Shown: one piece after another, positions 8,838-17,460 of the stretch
Layout: each line of letters starts with the position of its first letter
Position numbering within the stretch: position 1 is the first letter of the stretch
From: Flavobacteriaceae bacterium
GTDB taxonomy: Bacteria; Bacteroidota; Bacteroidia; Flavobacteriales; Flavobacteriaceae
Length of the DNA stretch: 34,490 bases
Reading direction: 5' to 3'
Assembly: GCA_022424955.1 (NCBI GenBank)
Contig: JAKMGK010000024.1
Coordinates: 1 to 34,490, forward strand
The notes under the pieces: generated by a model
Databases searched by the model: none
What the model saw: only the letters and a program-made list of their open reading frames with translations
What the model was told of the DNA's origin: nothing
Made by a program: the position numbers and the translations under genes

Positions 8838-11594
8838 GGTTTTCTTTACGGCTACTTCCTGGAAGAATTCAATTACATCTTCAATTTTGATATCGTTGTA
8901 ATTCTTGATTTGCAATCCACAATCATAGCCTTTAGCCACTTCCTTAACATCGTCTTTAAAACGTTTTAAAGAGCTTAAAGTTCCGGTATAAACCACAATT
9001 CCTTCACGAATAATTCTAATTCCACTGTTGCGGTAAATTTTACCAGAAGTTACCATACAACCTGCAATGGTTCCCACTTTAGAGATTTTATAGGTTTCAC
9101 GAATTTCTGCGGTACCTGTAACTTCTTCTTTCATTTCTGGGGAAAGCATTCCTTCCATGGCATCTTTAACGTCGTTAATGGCGTCGTAAATAATGGAATA
9201 AGAGCGAATATCGATTTCTTCTTTCTCTGCGATAGCACGGGCGTTCCCCATGGGGCGTACGTTAAACCCTAATACGATTGCATCGGAAGCAGAAGCTAAT
9301 AGTACATCAGACTCTGTGATGGCACCTACTCCTTTGTGAATGATATTCACCTGAATTTCTTCGGTTGAGAGTTTTTGAAGCGAATCTGTCAATGCTTCAA
9401 CAGATCCATCTACATCTCCTTTAAGGATAATATTTAGTTCTTGGAAGTCTCCTAAGGCAATACGACGTCCAATTTCGTCAAGCGTAATGTGACGCTGGGT
9501 ACGCACATTTTGTTCGCGTAACAACTGTGTGCGTTTAGCCGCAATTTGCTTGGCCTCACGTTCGTCTTCTAAGACATTAAAATTATCTCCAGCTTGAGGT
9601 GCGCCGTCTAGTCCTAAAATAGAAATTGGGGTTGAGGGTGGCGCTTCGGTAATATCTTTCCCTCTTTCATCAAACATGGCTTTTACCTTCCCGCTGTGTT
9701 TTCCTGCAAGAATATAATCTCCAATTTGTAAGGTTCCCGTTTGCACTAAAATAGTAGAGACATAACCGCGTCCTTTATCAAGATAGGCTTCTACTACAGT
9801 TCCTTTAGACTTTCTTTCAGGATTAGCTTTTAGCTCTAATAATTCTGCTTCGAGTAATACTTTTTCTAGCAGCTCGTCGACGCCAGTACCTTTTAAGGCA
9901 GAAATATCTTGAGACTGAATTTTTCCTCCCCAATCTTCAACCATTAAATTCATGGCAGCAAGTCCTTCTTTAATTTTGTCGGGATTAGCTGTTTGTTTAT
10001 CTACTTTATTGATCGCAAAAATAATAGGTACTCCCGCAGCTTGTGCGTGACTAATCGCTTCTTTTGTTTGTGGCATGATGCTGTCATCTGCTGCAATAAC
10101 AATAATGGCGATATCTGTAACTTGAGCTCCACGTGCACGCATGGCGGTAAAGGCCTCGTGACCTGGTGTATCTAAGAAGGTGATTTTTTGACCATTTTTT
10201 AATGTGACCGAATAGGCACCAATGTGCTGGGTAATTCCACCAGATTCTCCTGCAATCACATTTTCTTCACGAATGTAATCAAGTAGAGAAGTTTTTCCGT
10301 GATCTACGTGTCCCATTACAGTAACGATAGGAGCACGACCCACTAAAGATGCTTCATCTTCTACCTCTTCTTCTTCAAAGGTTTCTTCTAAATCACTCTT
10401 AACAAATTCTACTTTAAAACCAAATTCATCTGCGACGATGCTTAAGGTTTCTGCATCAAGACGTTGGTTCATGGTTACCATGATCCCCAGACTCATACAT
10501 GCAGAAATGATTTCTGTCCCACCTACTTCCATTAAAGTAGCAATTTCACCTACGGTAATGAACTCGGTTACTTTTAATACTTTACTTTCCGCTTCTTGCT
10601 GTGCTAATTCTTCTTCAGTCTTTTGACGGTGTTGTACTCGCTTATCACGACGGTATTTAGCTCCTTTAGACTTATTTGTTTTGCCTTGAAGTTTTTCAAG
10701 GGTTTCTCTAATTTGCTTTTGTACTTCTTCTTCTGTCGGCTCAACTTTAGCTACGGCTGCAGGGCGATTGCGAGGTTTTTGACCTGGTTTTCTATTATTG
10801 TTTACTCCACCCCTGTTTTGTCCCCCTGGCGCTTCTTTGCTAATGCGTTTACGCTTTTTCTTACGGGCTTCTTCTACACTCTTCTCTTGTTGTTTAAAGC
10901 GATTTAAGTCAATGGTTTGTCCTGTTTTCTTGGGACCTGACAACTTAGTGTATTGGGTGGTGATTTTCTCTTCTCCTTCTTCTTTGTTTGGATCTTCTGC
11001 TTTATCAGCAACGACTTCTTTGGTCGTTTCTTCCTTAGCAGCTACAGGAACGGGTTTAACTTCTTCTTTTGTTGGAGAGGTAGCTTTAGGAGTTTCTTTA
11101 ATGACTTCTTTAGATACTTTTTCTTTAGCAGGTTTTGCTGGTTCAACTTTTTCTTCTGTTTCAGCTGGTTTTGCTTTTACAGGTTTTTCAGCAACGGCTT
11201 TGGGTTTTTCTTCCTCAGGTTTTGCTAGTGCCGCTTTAGGTTCTAGATCGATTTTCCCAACCGCTTTTGGCTTTTTTAGTGCAGCACGTGCTTTGATCAC
11301 TTCTTGCTGTGCTTTTTCACGCTCGAGTTTTTCTTGTTCAAGCTTCTCTTGCTCTAAACGAAGGTTTTCCTTTTCCTTTCTTTTCTCCTCACTAATTTCT
11401 GCAGAAGCATCTCTTTTAGACTTATCTGTTTCAAATTCGTCCAATAGAATATTGTAAACTTCTTGCGAAATTTTAGTAGTGGGACGGGCTTCGATTTCGT
11501 GCCCGTGTTGCGAAAGGTGCTCAACTGCTCGATCAAGTGAGATATTAAGCTCACGTAAAACTTTGTTTAAGCGCAATGTTGGTTGGTCTGTCAT
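8832..11594 (-). CDS. infB: Translation initiation factor IF-2
   Basis: A 920-residue IF-2, the GTPase that brings initiator fMet-tRNA to the 30S ribosome. A short N-terminal IF2N-type domain is followed by a long, charged low-complexity segment rich in Lys, Glu, Ala and Pro (about residues 60-330), typical of long Bacteroidota IF-2. The G domain begins with G1 GHVDHGKT at 428-435, followed by [21 protein letters not shown] and SALKGTG. The beta-barrel and C-terminal tRNA-binding domains complete the protein. It lies 45 bases downstream of nusA in the conserved rimP-nusA-infB order. Long open frames on the opposite strand here are codon-bias shadows of the low-complexity region. Confidence 0.98.
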   Translation of the reverse strand: MTDQPTLRLNKVLRELNISLDRAVEHLSQHGHEIEARPTTKISQEVYNILLDEFETDKSKRDASAEISEEKRKEKENLRLEQEKLEQEKLEREKAQQEVIKARAALKKPKAVGKIDLEPKAALAKPEEEKPKAVAEKPVKAKPAETEEKVEPAKPAKEKVSKEVIKETPKATSPTKEEVKPVPVAAKEETTKEVVADKAEDPNKEEGEEKITTQYTKLSGPKKTGQTIDLNRFKQQEKSVEEARKKKRKRISKEAPGGQNRGGVNNNRKPGQKPRNRPAAVAKVEPTEEEVQKQIRETLEKLQGKTNKSKGAKYRRDKRVQHRQKTEEELAQQEAESKVLKVTEFITVGEIATLMEVGGTEIISACMSLGIMVTMNQRLDAETLSIVADEFGFKVEFVKSDLEETFEEEEVEDEASLVGRAPIVTVMGHVDHGKTSLLDYIREENVIAGESGGITQHIGAYSVTLKNGQKITFLDTPGHEAFTAMRARGAQVTDIAIIVIAADDSIMPQTKEAISHAQAAGVPIIFAINKVDKQTANPDKIKEGLAAMNLMVEDWGGKIQSQDISALKGTGVDELLEKVLLEAELLELKANPERKSKGTVVEAYLDKGRGYVSTILVQTGTLQIGDYILAGKHSGKVKAMFDERGKDITEAPPSTPISILGLDGAPQAGDNFNVLEDEREAKQIAAKRTQLLREQNVRTQRHITLDEIGRRIALGDFQELNIILKGDVDGSVEALTDSLQKLSTEEIQVNIIHKGVGAITESDVLLASASDAIVLGFNVRPMGNARAIAEKEEIDIRSYSIIYDAINDVKDAMEGMLSPEMKEEVTGTAEIRETYKISKVGTIAGCMVTSGKIYRNSGIRIIREGIVVYTGTLSSLKRFKDDVKEVAKGYDCGLQIKNYNDIKIEDVIEFFQEVAVKKTL

Positions 11595-11639
11595 AGATTG
11601 TATTATGCGGTATCAAAAATAGAAAAATTATCGCTTTCT

Positions 11640-12872
11640 CTATTCTTCGAACTCTTCTTTCAATATTTTAACGACTTCTTCAATGGTTTCATCCTCTAAA
11701 TCTGTGCGCTTATTGAGCTCTTGAATGTCTAGCTCTAGTACACTTTTAGCGGTGTCTAACCCTACTTTCTTAAATTCTTCAATTACCCAGCCTTCAATTT
11801 CATCAGAAAATTCTGTCAATTCGACATCTTCTTCCATTCCTTCACGGTAAACGTCGATTTCAAATCCGGTCAATTGTCCAGCAAGGCGAATGTTATTTCC
11901 TCCACGTCCAATCGCTTTTGAGACCTCTTCTGGGTTTAAAAAGACTTGTACACGTTTGTTTTCCTCATCAATTTTTAAGGAGTTCACCTTTGCAGGTGAT
12001 AATGCACGGGTAATATAAAGCTGTAAGTTATTGGTGTAATTAATTACATCAATGTTTTCGTTACCTAATTCGCGAACAATTCCGTGAATTCGCGATCCTT
12101 TCATCCCTACACAGGCCCCTACAGGATCAATGCGATCATCATAAGAATCTACCGAAACTTTTGCTTTATCGCCAGGAATACGCACAGCGTTTTTGATGTT
12201 GATTAAACCATCGAACACTTCTGGTATTTCTTGCTCGAATAATTTTTCTAAAAACTTAGGAGAAGTTCTTGAGAAAACAATTCTAGGCTTGTTCCCACGT
12301 AATTCGACTGATTCGATTATCCCACGAACGTTATCTCCTTTGCGGTAAAAATCTGAACCAATTTGACGATCTTTAGGTAAAATTAGTTCATTGCCCTCGT
12401 CGTCTAGTAAAATCACTTCACGACTTCTAATGTGATGGACTTCTGCAGTATATAATTCACCCTCCAATTCTTTAAATTGTTTGAAGATGTTAGTAGAATC
12501 GTGCTCGTGGATTTTTGCGACTAGATTTTGGCGTAAAGTCAAAATAGAGCGACGCCCTAAATCAATTAATTTGACTTCTTCAGATACATCTTCTCCAACT
12601 TCAAAATCGGGCTCGATTTTTTGGGCTTCTTTTAATTCTATTTCTTGGTTGGGATCTTCAACTTCACCGTTAGCAACAACGATTCGATTTCTCCAAATCT
12701 CTAAATCGCCTTTGTCTGGGTTAATGATAATATCGAAGTTGTCATCTGCCCCAAACTTGCGTTTTAGGGTATTTCTAAATACTTCTTCTAAAATAACCAT
12801 CAAGGTTACTCTGTCGATGAGTTTTTCATCTTTAAACTCTGAAAACGAATCAATTAATGCTAGATTTTCCAT
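11640..12872 (-). CDS. nusA: Transcription termination/antitermination factor NusA
   Basis: A 410-residue NusA, which binds RNA polymerase and nascent RNA to control pausing, termination and antitermination. The N-terminal polymerase-binding domain is followed by an S1 domain (about residues 130-200) and two KH domains, with the loops GMKGSR and GRGGNN. The acidic C-terminus is short and lacks the paired AR repeats of the Escherichia coli protein, as is normal in many Bacteroidota. It starts ten bases after the rimP stop. The rimP-nusA-infB context makes the identification secure. Confidence 0.98.
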   Translation of the reverse strand: MENLALIDSFSEFKDEKLIDRVTLMVILEEVFRNTLKRKFGADDNFDIIINPDKGDLEIWRNRIVVANGEVEDPNQEIELKEAQKIEPDFEVGEDVSEEVKLIDLGRRSILTLRQNLVAKIHEHDSTNIFKQFKELEGELYTAEVHHIRSREVILLDDEGNELILPKDRQIGSDFYRKGDNVRGIIESVELRGNKPRIVFSRTSPKFLEKLFEQEIPEVFDGLINIKNAVRIPGDKAKVSVDSYDDRIDPVGACVGMKGSRIHGIVRELGNENIDVINYTNNLQLYITRALSPAKVNSLKIDEENKRVQVFLNPEEVSKAIGRGGNNIRLAGQLTGFEIDVYREGMEEDVELTEFSDEIEGWVIEEFKKVGLDTAKSVLELDIQELNKRTDLEDETIEEVVKILKEEFEE

Positions 12873-12882
12873 AATTAATTAC

Positions 12883-13350
12883 TTAAATAGATACGATTAC
12901 TTTGGCGCTATTGTATTGGCCGTGTTGAAATTCTCTTGTTTTTGTTACTGTCACCTTTCCTTTTCCAATGGGTTTAGGCTCGCGTGCTTTCCATTCTAAA
13001 GTAAAAGAAGTGTCAGTTGCTTCAACTAGGGTGCCTTGCACTTGCTTATCTTCGCTATCGGTCACTTCTAATTTCCGTGATACATTCTTTTTAAACTGTC
13101 GGGGAGTCGTTAAGGGTGAACCTACTCCACAAGAACTTACTTCAATCGAAAAGTCGTTTTCTTCTCTATCGAGATTGTGTTCTACTTTTCTACTCACTTG
13201 CATGCAAGCCTCTAGCGTAACTCCTTGATCGCCGTCTAATAACACACGAATACTGTTGTCCCCCCCTATAGTGAGGTCAATTAAAAAGAGGCTTGGATTC
13301 TCTACCAATGCTTCTTGTACAAGTGCTTCTACCTTTTCTTTAAAATTCAT
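12883..13350 (-). CDS. rimP: Ribosome maturation factor RimP
   Basis: A 155-residue RimP, needed for maturation of the 30S ribosomal subunit. The N-terminal alpha/beta domain includes the conserved pattern around DGDQGVTLEACMQVSR and SSCGVGSPL, followed by an Sm-like C-terminal barrel. Length matches the family. It is the first gene of the rimP-nusA-infB operon, ten bases before nusA. Confidence 0.97.
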   Translation of the reverse strand: MNFKEKVEALVQEALVENPSLFLIDLTIGGDNSIRVLLDGDQGVTLEACMQVSRKVEHNLDREENDFSIEVSSCGVGSPLTTPRQFKKNVSRKLEVTDSEDKQVQGTLVEATDTSFTLEWKAREPKPIGKGKVTVTKTREFQHGQYNSAKVIVSI

Positions 13351-13403
13351 CTAAAAAAAAAGAAGACCTTAAGTCTCCCAATCGTTTTGTTTAGAATGTG
13401 ATG

Positions 13404-13411
13404 CAAATATA
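13404..13411 (-). promoter_or_regulatory. rimP: Candidate -7 element for rimP-nusA-infB
   Basis: On the minus strand this reads TATATTTG, a full match to TAnnTTTG, 53 bases before the rimP ATG. I see no TTTG at the expected -33 distance, so support rests on the -7 match and its location ahead of the operon's first gene. Confidence 0.4.
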
Positions 13412-13428
13412 GGTTATTTCGCTCATTT

Positions 13429-13459
13429 TTTGTTTAGATATTTATTTTTTTAATATTTG
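13429..13459 (+). promoter_or_regulatory. Candidate promoter before the TonB receptor remnant
   Basis: TTTG at 13429-13432 is followed after 19 bases by AATATTTG at 13452-13459, a one-mismatch -7 element. Transcription would start near 13466, which favours the ATG at 13481 over the in-frame TTG at 13457 as the original start. The remnant may therefore still be transcribed. Confidence 0.4.
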
Positions 13460-13480
13460 TCTAAACTAATCTTATCACTC

Positions 13481-14086
13481 ATGAAAAACCTACTATGTGG
13501 AAAAACCCTTTTTTTTTTCGTATTTATTCCGCTTTTTACTTTTGCCCAAAACACTTTTACTGGAACTGTTTTAGACGATGAAGGTCAACCGTTATATGGT
13601 GATACCGTTATTATAAAAGACAGTAATAACGGAACTGTAATAGATGCTCAAGAGCAGTTTACCCTTAGTACCCAACGCAGTTTTCCCATCCCCATTTAAG
13701 TCTCTTTTGTGGGCTTTGACAATAGAACTTTTACGGCAGAAAATAATCAACCCAAAGAATATCAACTCTCTTTCTCTAATCGATTTGATGAAATTATCGT
13801 TTCCGCTTCGCGGAAGGCAGAAAAATTACAGGAGGCTCCAGATAGTATTTTTAATGCTTCTCTTAATTATCAATGGGATGACTGGTTTACATCCAATAGC
13901 CCCGTTTTTCCAGGATCAGTTTCGGCTAAAAACTTAGTCGATTTAACCTTAGGACTAAATTTGAGTGAGCCTTTGCGTTTAGAAGTGGCAGCCATCAACT
14001 TATTTAACAATCGATTTAGAGCGTTACCTGGCTTTCCAAGATTAGGGAGAACAGTTACTGGGAGGCTTGTAATGAACTTAAATTAA
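13481..14086 (+). pseudogene. Remnant of a TonB-dependent outer-membrane receptor
   Basis: The reading frame from ATG 13481 encodes a signal peptide (FTFAQ near residue 23), then a carboxypeptidase-like beta-sandwich segment. It stops at an in-frame TAA (13697-13699) between FPIPI and VSFVGFDN, where the family pattern expects continuous sequence. After the TAA the same frame continues through FDEIIVSASRKAEKLQEAP, the usual start of the plug domain. It then jumps near position 13845 to what looks like the last two strands of a beta-barrel, with AAINLFNNRFRALPG and a terminal RLVMNLN. Nearly all of the plug and barrel is missing. The frame is kept across the deletion, so the gene has one nonsense codon and one large internal deletion. 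Substrate cannot be inferred. Confidence 0.85.
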
Positions 14087-14125
14087 TTCGGTCTATTTTC
14101 TCAAAAAACTGTACTTTTAAAGGCT

Positions 14126-15250
14126 ATGAAATATGAAATCACTTCCCTTGGAATACGGTTTACAAAACATCGTGCGAAGGAGCAAACGCCCTTTGAGCGC
14201 TTGTTTGAAATTTTCAAGGAACTCATTACCCACACCTCGGGAGATTTTGATGAAGCCATTGATTGGTTGCGAGAACTCGACCGTGAATATCAATTGACCG
14301 ATGAAGACTACACCATTGACGATTTTGTCGAAGATCTCTTACAGAAATCTTATATCCAACCCAAAGGGACAGGCAGTGGAAAAGGAGACGGTATGGCCCT
14401 TACCCCAAAAACCGAAAAACTTTTGCGTGAATACGCATTAAAGCAAATCTTTGGAAAACTCAAAAAATCAAATGCTGGGAACCATAAAACCAAAAAATTA
14501 GGGCAAGGTGAAGATAATACAGGCGAGTTTAAAGCCTATCAATTTGGTGATGCACTTGAAAAAATAGACATAACTCAAAGCATTAAAAATGCGCAAATTC
14601 GATCTGTAGGAAATGATTTTACCTTACAGCACGATGACTTGGTCGTTGAAGACAGTTTCTTTAAAACCCAGATGAGTACGGTCTTGATGATTGATATTAG
14701 CCACAGTATGATTCTCTATGGAGAAGATCGCATTACTCCGGCTAAAAAAGTTGCCATGGCCTTAGCAGAACTAATCACCACCCGTTATCCAAAAGACACC
14801 CTTGATATACTCGTTTTTGGGAACGATGCCTGGCCCATTTCTTTAAAAGAAGTTCCCTACCTCGAAGTAGGACCTTATCATACCAATACCGTTGCTGGAC
14901 TAGAATTGGCCATGGATTTACTCCGTCGAAAAAAGAACAGTAACAAACAAATTTTTATGATTACCGACGGAAAACCCAGTTGCTTAAAACTCCCCGACGG
15001 CAGTTACTATAAAAACAGTGTAGGTCTAGACGATAGCATAGTTGAAAAGTGTTATAAAATGGCCCGTCAAGCCAAAAAAATACACATCCCTATCACTACC
15101 TTTATGATTGCTCAAGATCCTTATTTACAACAGTTTGTACGCACCTTTACCGAAGCAAATCGCGGAAAAGCCTTTTTTACAGGCCTAAAAGGCTTGGGTG
15201 AAATGATCTTTGAAGATTATGAAAAAAACAGAAAAAAACGCTTAGAATAA
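14126..15250 (+). CDS. VWA domain protein (partner of a MoxR/chelatase-type AAA+ ATPase)
   Basis: A 374-residue soluble protein. A charged N-terminal region (about residues 1-180) precedes a von Willebrand factor A domain (about 184-370). Its metal-binding MIDAS motif is Asp190-x-Ser192-x-Ser194 in MIDISHS, and a later MITDGKPS supplies the usual conserved Asp. VWA proteins of this type work with MoxR or chelatase-like AAA+ ATPases, acting as adaptors that place a substrate or metal on the ATPase ring. The matching ATPase begins 12 bases downstream, so the two are almost certainly co-expressed. The natural substrate is unknown. Confidence 0.9.
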   Translation: MKYEITSLGIRFTKHRAKEQTPFERLFEIFKELITHTSGDFDEAIDWLRELDREYQLTDEDYTIDDFVEDLLQKSYIQPKGTGSGKGDGMALTPKTEKLLREYALKQIFGKLKKSNAGNHKTKKLGQGEDNTGEFKAYQFGDALEKIDITQSIKNAQIRSVGNDFTLQHDDLVVEDSFFKTQMSTVLMIDISHSMILYGEDRITPAKKVAMALAELITTRYPKDTLDILVFGNDAWPISLKEVPYLEVGPYHTNTVAGLELAMDLLRRKKNSNKQIFMITDGKPSCLKLPDGSYYKNSVGLDDSIVEKCYKMARQAKKIHIPITTFMIAQDPYLQQFVRTFTEANRGKAFFTGLKGLGEMIFEDYEKNRKKRLE

Positions 15251-15262
15251 AGAAATCCCACT

Positions 15263-16726
15263 ATGAGTTCACCCAATATTACTAGCCTTGGCGCCCTTAA
15301 TAAAACGGACTACAAGCCACAAAATATACAAGACGAATTAGCTAAAAATTTACGCCAGCGCTTGCGAGATGGTGTGACTACTTTTGAAGGCTTAATTGGT
15401 TATGAAAATACAGTTATCCCAGATGTAGAGCGTGCACTTTTATCAGGGCACAACATTAATCTACTCGGTTTACGCGGGCAAGCCAAAACCCGTCTAGCAA
15501 GACAAATGACCCAATTATTAGACGAGTGGATTCCAGTGGTTGCAGGCTCTGAAATCAACGATGATCCCCTTGATCCTATAAGTCGAGAAGCCAAAGAATT
15601 AATTGCACAACACGGAGACGAAACACCCATCGAATGGCTACACCGCGACGAACGCTTTTTTGAAAAACTAGCGACACCAGATGTTACCGTTGCAGACTTG
15701 ATTGGGGATGTTGATCCCATCAAAGCAGCAAATTTAAAGCTCTCTTATGCAGATGAGCGCGTGATCCACTTTGGCATGATTCCCCGTGCCCATCGCTGTA
15801 TTTTTGTCTTAAACGAATTACCCGATCTTCAAGCGCGTATTCAAGTTGCTTTGTTTTCAATACTGCAAGAAAAAGAAATTCAAATTCGCGGTTTCAAATT
15901 GCGCCTTCCCATTGAAACACAAATTATCTTTACCGCTAACCCAGAAGATTATACCAATCGCGGAAGTATTGTAACTCCTTTAAAAGACCGCATCGGGTCA
16001 CAAATCCTAACCCATTACCCTCATACACGTGAAATTGCCAAAGCCATTACTGCGCAAGAAGTGAAAATGGAAGAAGGTACTGCCGCAAAAATTCACATCC
16101 CAGAATTGGCCAGAGACATTCTAGAACAGATTGGCTTTGAAGCCCGGAAGAGTGATTATGTCGACGCTAAAAGCGGGGTAAGTGCACGAATGAGTATTAC
16201 CGCTTTTGAAAACCTAATTAGTACTGCAGAACGAAGATTATTAATTAATGGAGAAGAGAAAACTTGTATCCGTATGTCTGACTTTTTAGGTATTATCCCT
16301 GCAATAAATGGGAAAGTAGAATTGGTTTACGAGGGAGAACAAGAAGGAGCAGAACAGATTTCTTATCATCTGATTTCACAAGCCTGTAAAACACTCTTCC
16401 CGGACTATTTCACAGAGATTAAGAAATTGGAGAAACAAGAGAAAGAAGGACCTTATGACAAATTATTGGGCTGGTTCTTTAGTGATAATGAACTTTTTTT
16501 AGAAGACACCCTAGACGATGGACTCTATAGAGATACCCTTGAAAATCTTCCTGACATTAAAAATATTCTGGATACCCACCAAGCCGACTGTCCAAAAGAG
16601 GATATTCATTTTATGATGGAATTTTTATTGTGGGGACTTGAAGCAAACAAACGCTTGAATAAATACCGCACCCTGGAAGGATTTCAATTCAAAGATTCTT
16701 TAGGTAGTTATATTAGTGGCTTATGA
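15263..16726 (+). CDS. MoxR/magnesium-chelatase-I-like AAA+ ATPase
   Basis: A 487-residue AAA+ ATPase. The Walker A motif is GLRGQAKT at residues 69-76, with Ala instead of the second conserved Gly, a form common in MoxR/chelatase ATPases. The Walker B region is CIFVLNELPDL, and sensor-like FTANPEDYTNRGS follows. The C-terminal third (about 350-487) is helical and shows no known motif. It forms a pair with the preceding VWA protein. Databases often name such proteins magnesium chelatase, but no chlorophyll pathway genes are present, so a chaperone-like role in assembling or loading a protein complex is more likely. That role is inferred. Confidence 0.9.
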   Translation: MSSPNITSLGALNKTDYKPQNIQDELAKNLRQRLRDGVTTFEGLIGYENTVIPDVERALLSGHNINLLGLRGQAKTRLARQMTQLLDEWIPVVAGSEINDDPLDPISREAKELIAQHGDETPIEWLHRDERFFEKLATPDVTVADLIGDVDPIKAANLKLSYADERVIHFGMIPRAHRCIFVLNELPDLQARIQVALFSILQEKEIQIRGFKLRLPIETQIIFTANPEDYTNRGSIVTPLKDRIGSQILTHYPHTREIAKAITAQEVKMEEGTAAKIHIPELARDILEQIGFEARKSDYVDAKSGVSARMSITAFENLISTAERRLLINGEEKTCIRMSDFLGIIPAINGKVELVYEGEQEGAEQISYHLISQACKTLFPDYFTEIKKLEKQEKEGPYDKLLGWFFSDNELFLEDTLDDGLYRDTLENLPDIKNILDTHQADCPKEDIHFMMEFLLWGLEANKRLNKYRTLEGFQFKDSLGSYISGL

Positions 16727-16821
16727 AAAAAAGAAATCGAAAAAAACTATTGATTTATTCCATCGCTTTTGGACTAGTGAAAAAAATCTTTTTATTCTGT
16801 CTTTTCATAGATTGCTTCTAA
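16723..16821 (+). CDS. Possible 32-residue hydrophobic peptide, or gene remnant
   Basis: A short frame whose ATG overlaps the stop of the AAA+ gene (ATGA). It has a basic start (MKKRNRKK) and then a hydrophobic stretch. The remaining sequence up to 16920 has two further short open stretches that cannot be joined cleanly. One is on the plus strand, ending in YYFRLGKWKNTQV at 16917-16919. The other is on the minus strand, ending in SLEIKLLEAIYEKTE. This may be a translated small membrane peptide or the remains of a third gene of the VWA/AAA+ operon. I do not recognise a family. Confidence 0.25.
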   Translation: MKKRNRKKLLIYSIAFGLVKKIFLFCLFIDCF

Positions 16822-16920
16822 TAGTTTTATCTCTAAACTGGTAGTTTCAGAAATCGTTTTGACTGCTATGAGTGCGTATTATTTTCGTTTGGGGAAATGG
16901 AAAAACACCCAAGTGTAAAC

Positions 16921-17331
16921 CTAATGACGCATCATTTCAATGGTGGTATTGCCTAAAATAGAAAGGGTCTCGTCTCGGACTTTTTCAAATACAGGTTTGA
17001 TGCTGCAACTTTTTTCATCACACTCATCACATGGGGCATAATAGTTTAAAGACACACAGGGCAATAAAGCGATAGGACCATCCATCATCCGCATCAATTC
17101 AGACAACTTAATTTCAGCAGGCTTTTTAAGCAATTTATACCCTCCTGTCTTCCCCCTTTTACTTTGAAGCAATTGAAAATTGCGTAATTCCCTTAAAATC
17201 GTTTCAAGAAATTTTTGAGGGATGTTCTCCTTTTCGGCGATTTCAGTTGAGAAAATAGATCGCTGTTCAGATTGATTATCTGCTAAATACAATAGGGCCT
17301 TAATAGCATACTTACATTTCTTTGAAATCAC
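16921..17331 (-). CDS. Rrf2-family transcriptional regulator
   Basis: An Rrf2/IscR-type winged-helix regulator. The conserved N-terminus ISKKCKYAIKALLYLA, the recognition region IPQKFLETILREL and the wing SKRGKTGGYKL are clear. The C-terminal half carries four cysteines in the pattern Cys-x8-Cys-x2-Cys-x4-Cys, which could bind an iron-sulfur cluster or sense sulfur. I place the start at the GTG at 17331, which gives 136 residues beginning just before the conserved ISKK. The upstream TTG at 17355 overlaps a perfect -7 promoter element and is less likely. The gene is divergent from metY, and homologues such as CymR and CysR control sulfur acquisition, so it probably regulates metY and its own expression. 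Confidence 0.9.
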   Translation of the reverse strand: MISKKCKYAIKALLYLADNQSEQRSIFSTEIAEKENIPQKFLETILRELRNFQLLQSKRGKTGGYKLLKKPAEIKLSELMRMMDGPIALLPCVSLNYYAPCDECDEKSCSIKPVFEKVRDETLSILGNTTIEMMRH

Positions 17332-17352
17332 TGAATGGTATGTTAATTGGTT

Positions 17353-17360
17353 CAAATATA
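17353..17360 (-). promoter_or_regulatory. Candidate -7 element of the rrf2 promoter
   Basis: On the minus strand this reads TATATTTG, a full TAnnTTTG match. The predicted transcript start near 17346 lies downstream of the TTG at 17355, which supports translation from the GTG at 17331. No clear -33 TTTG is seen. Confidence 0.4.
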
Positions 17361-17387
17361 GGTGAAAAATAATTAATCTCTTTAATC

Positions 17388-17404
17388 CCTATAAAGTTTA
17401 TAGG
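17388..17404. promoter_or_regulatory. Candidate Rrf2 operator: perfect 17-bp palindrome
   Basis: CCTATAAA-G-TTTATAGG has two perfect 8-base arms around one central base. It lies between the divergent rrf2 and metY genes, just upstream of the metY -33 element and at roughly -40 to -55 of the rrf2 promoter. Its place and symmetry suit a dimeric regulator such as the adjacent Rrf2 protein. Binding is inferred, not shown. Confidence 0.55.
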
Positions 17405-17409
17405 TTTTA

Positions 17410-17441
17410 TTTGTTTTTTTAAAAAGTCTCCCCTACATTTG
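17410..17441 (+). promoter_or_regulatory. metY: metY promoter (Bacteroidota -33/-7)
   Basis: TTTG at 17410-17413 and TACATTTG at 17434-17441 are both full consensus matches, separated by 20 bases. Transcription would start near 17447 and leave a short A-rich leader before the metY ATG, typical of genes in this phylum. Confidence 0.7.
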
Positions 17442-17460
17442 CGCCATTAAAAAGAAAAAA

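Noticed and set aside
10798-11457. A 219-codon open frame on the plus strand inside infB
   Set aside because: It is antisense to the Lys/Glu/Ala-rich segment of IF-2. Its composition is simple Ser/Phe/Ala, and it has no promoter or family resemblance.
12481-12999. A 172-codon plus-strand frame over nusA and rimP
   Set aside because: It is antisense to two secure genes and spans their boundary, with no recognisable domain; a codon-bias shadow.
13681-13710. A frameshift in the TonB receptor remnant near 13700
   Set aside because: The segments on both sides of the stop are in the same frame (starts at 13481 and 13709 differ by a multiple of three), so it is a nonsense codon and not a shift.
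14126-16726. Magnesium chelatase of chlorophyll synthesis
   Set aside because: Only generic AAA+ and VWA features are present, with no ChlH-type subunit or other pigment genes in the window. A MoxR-like role is more likely.
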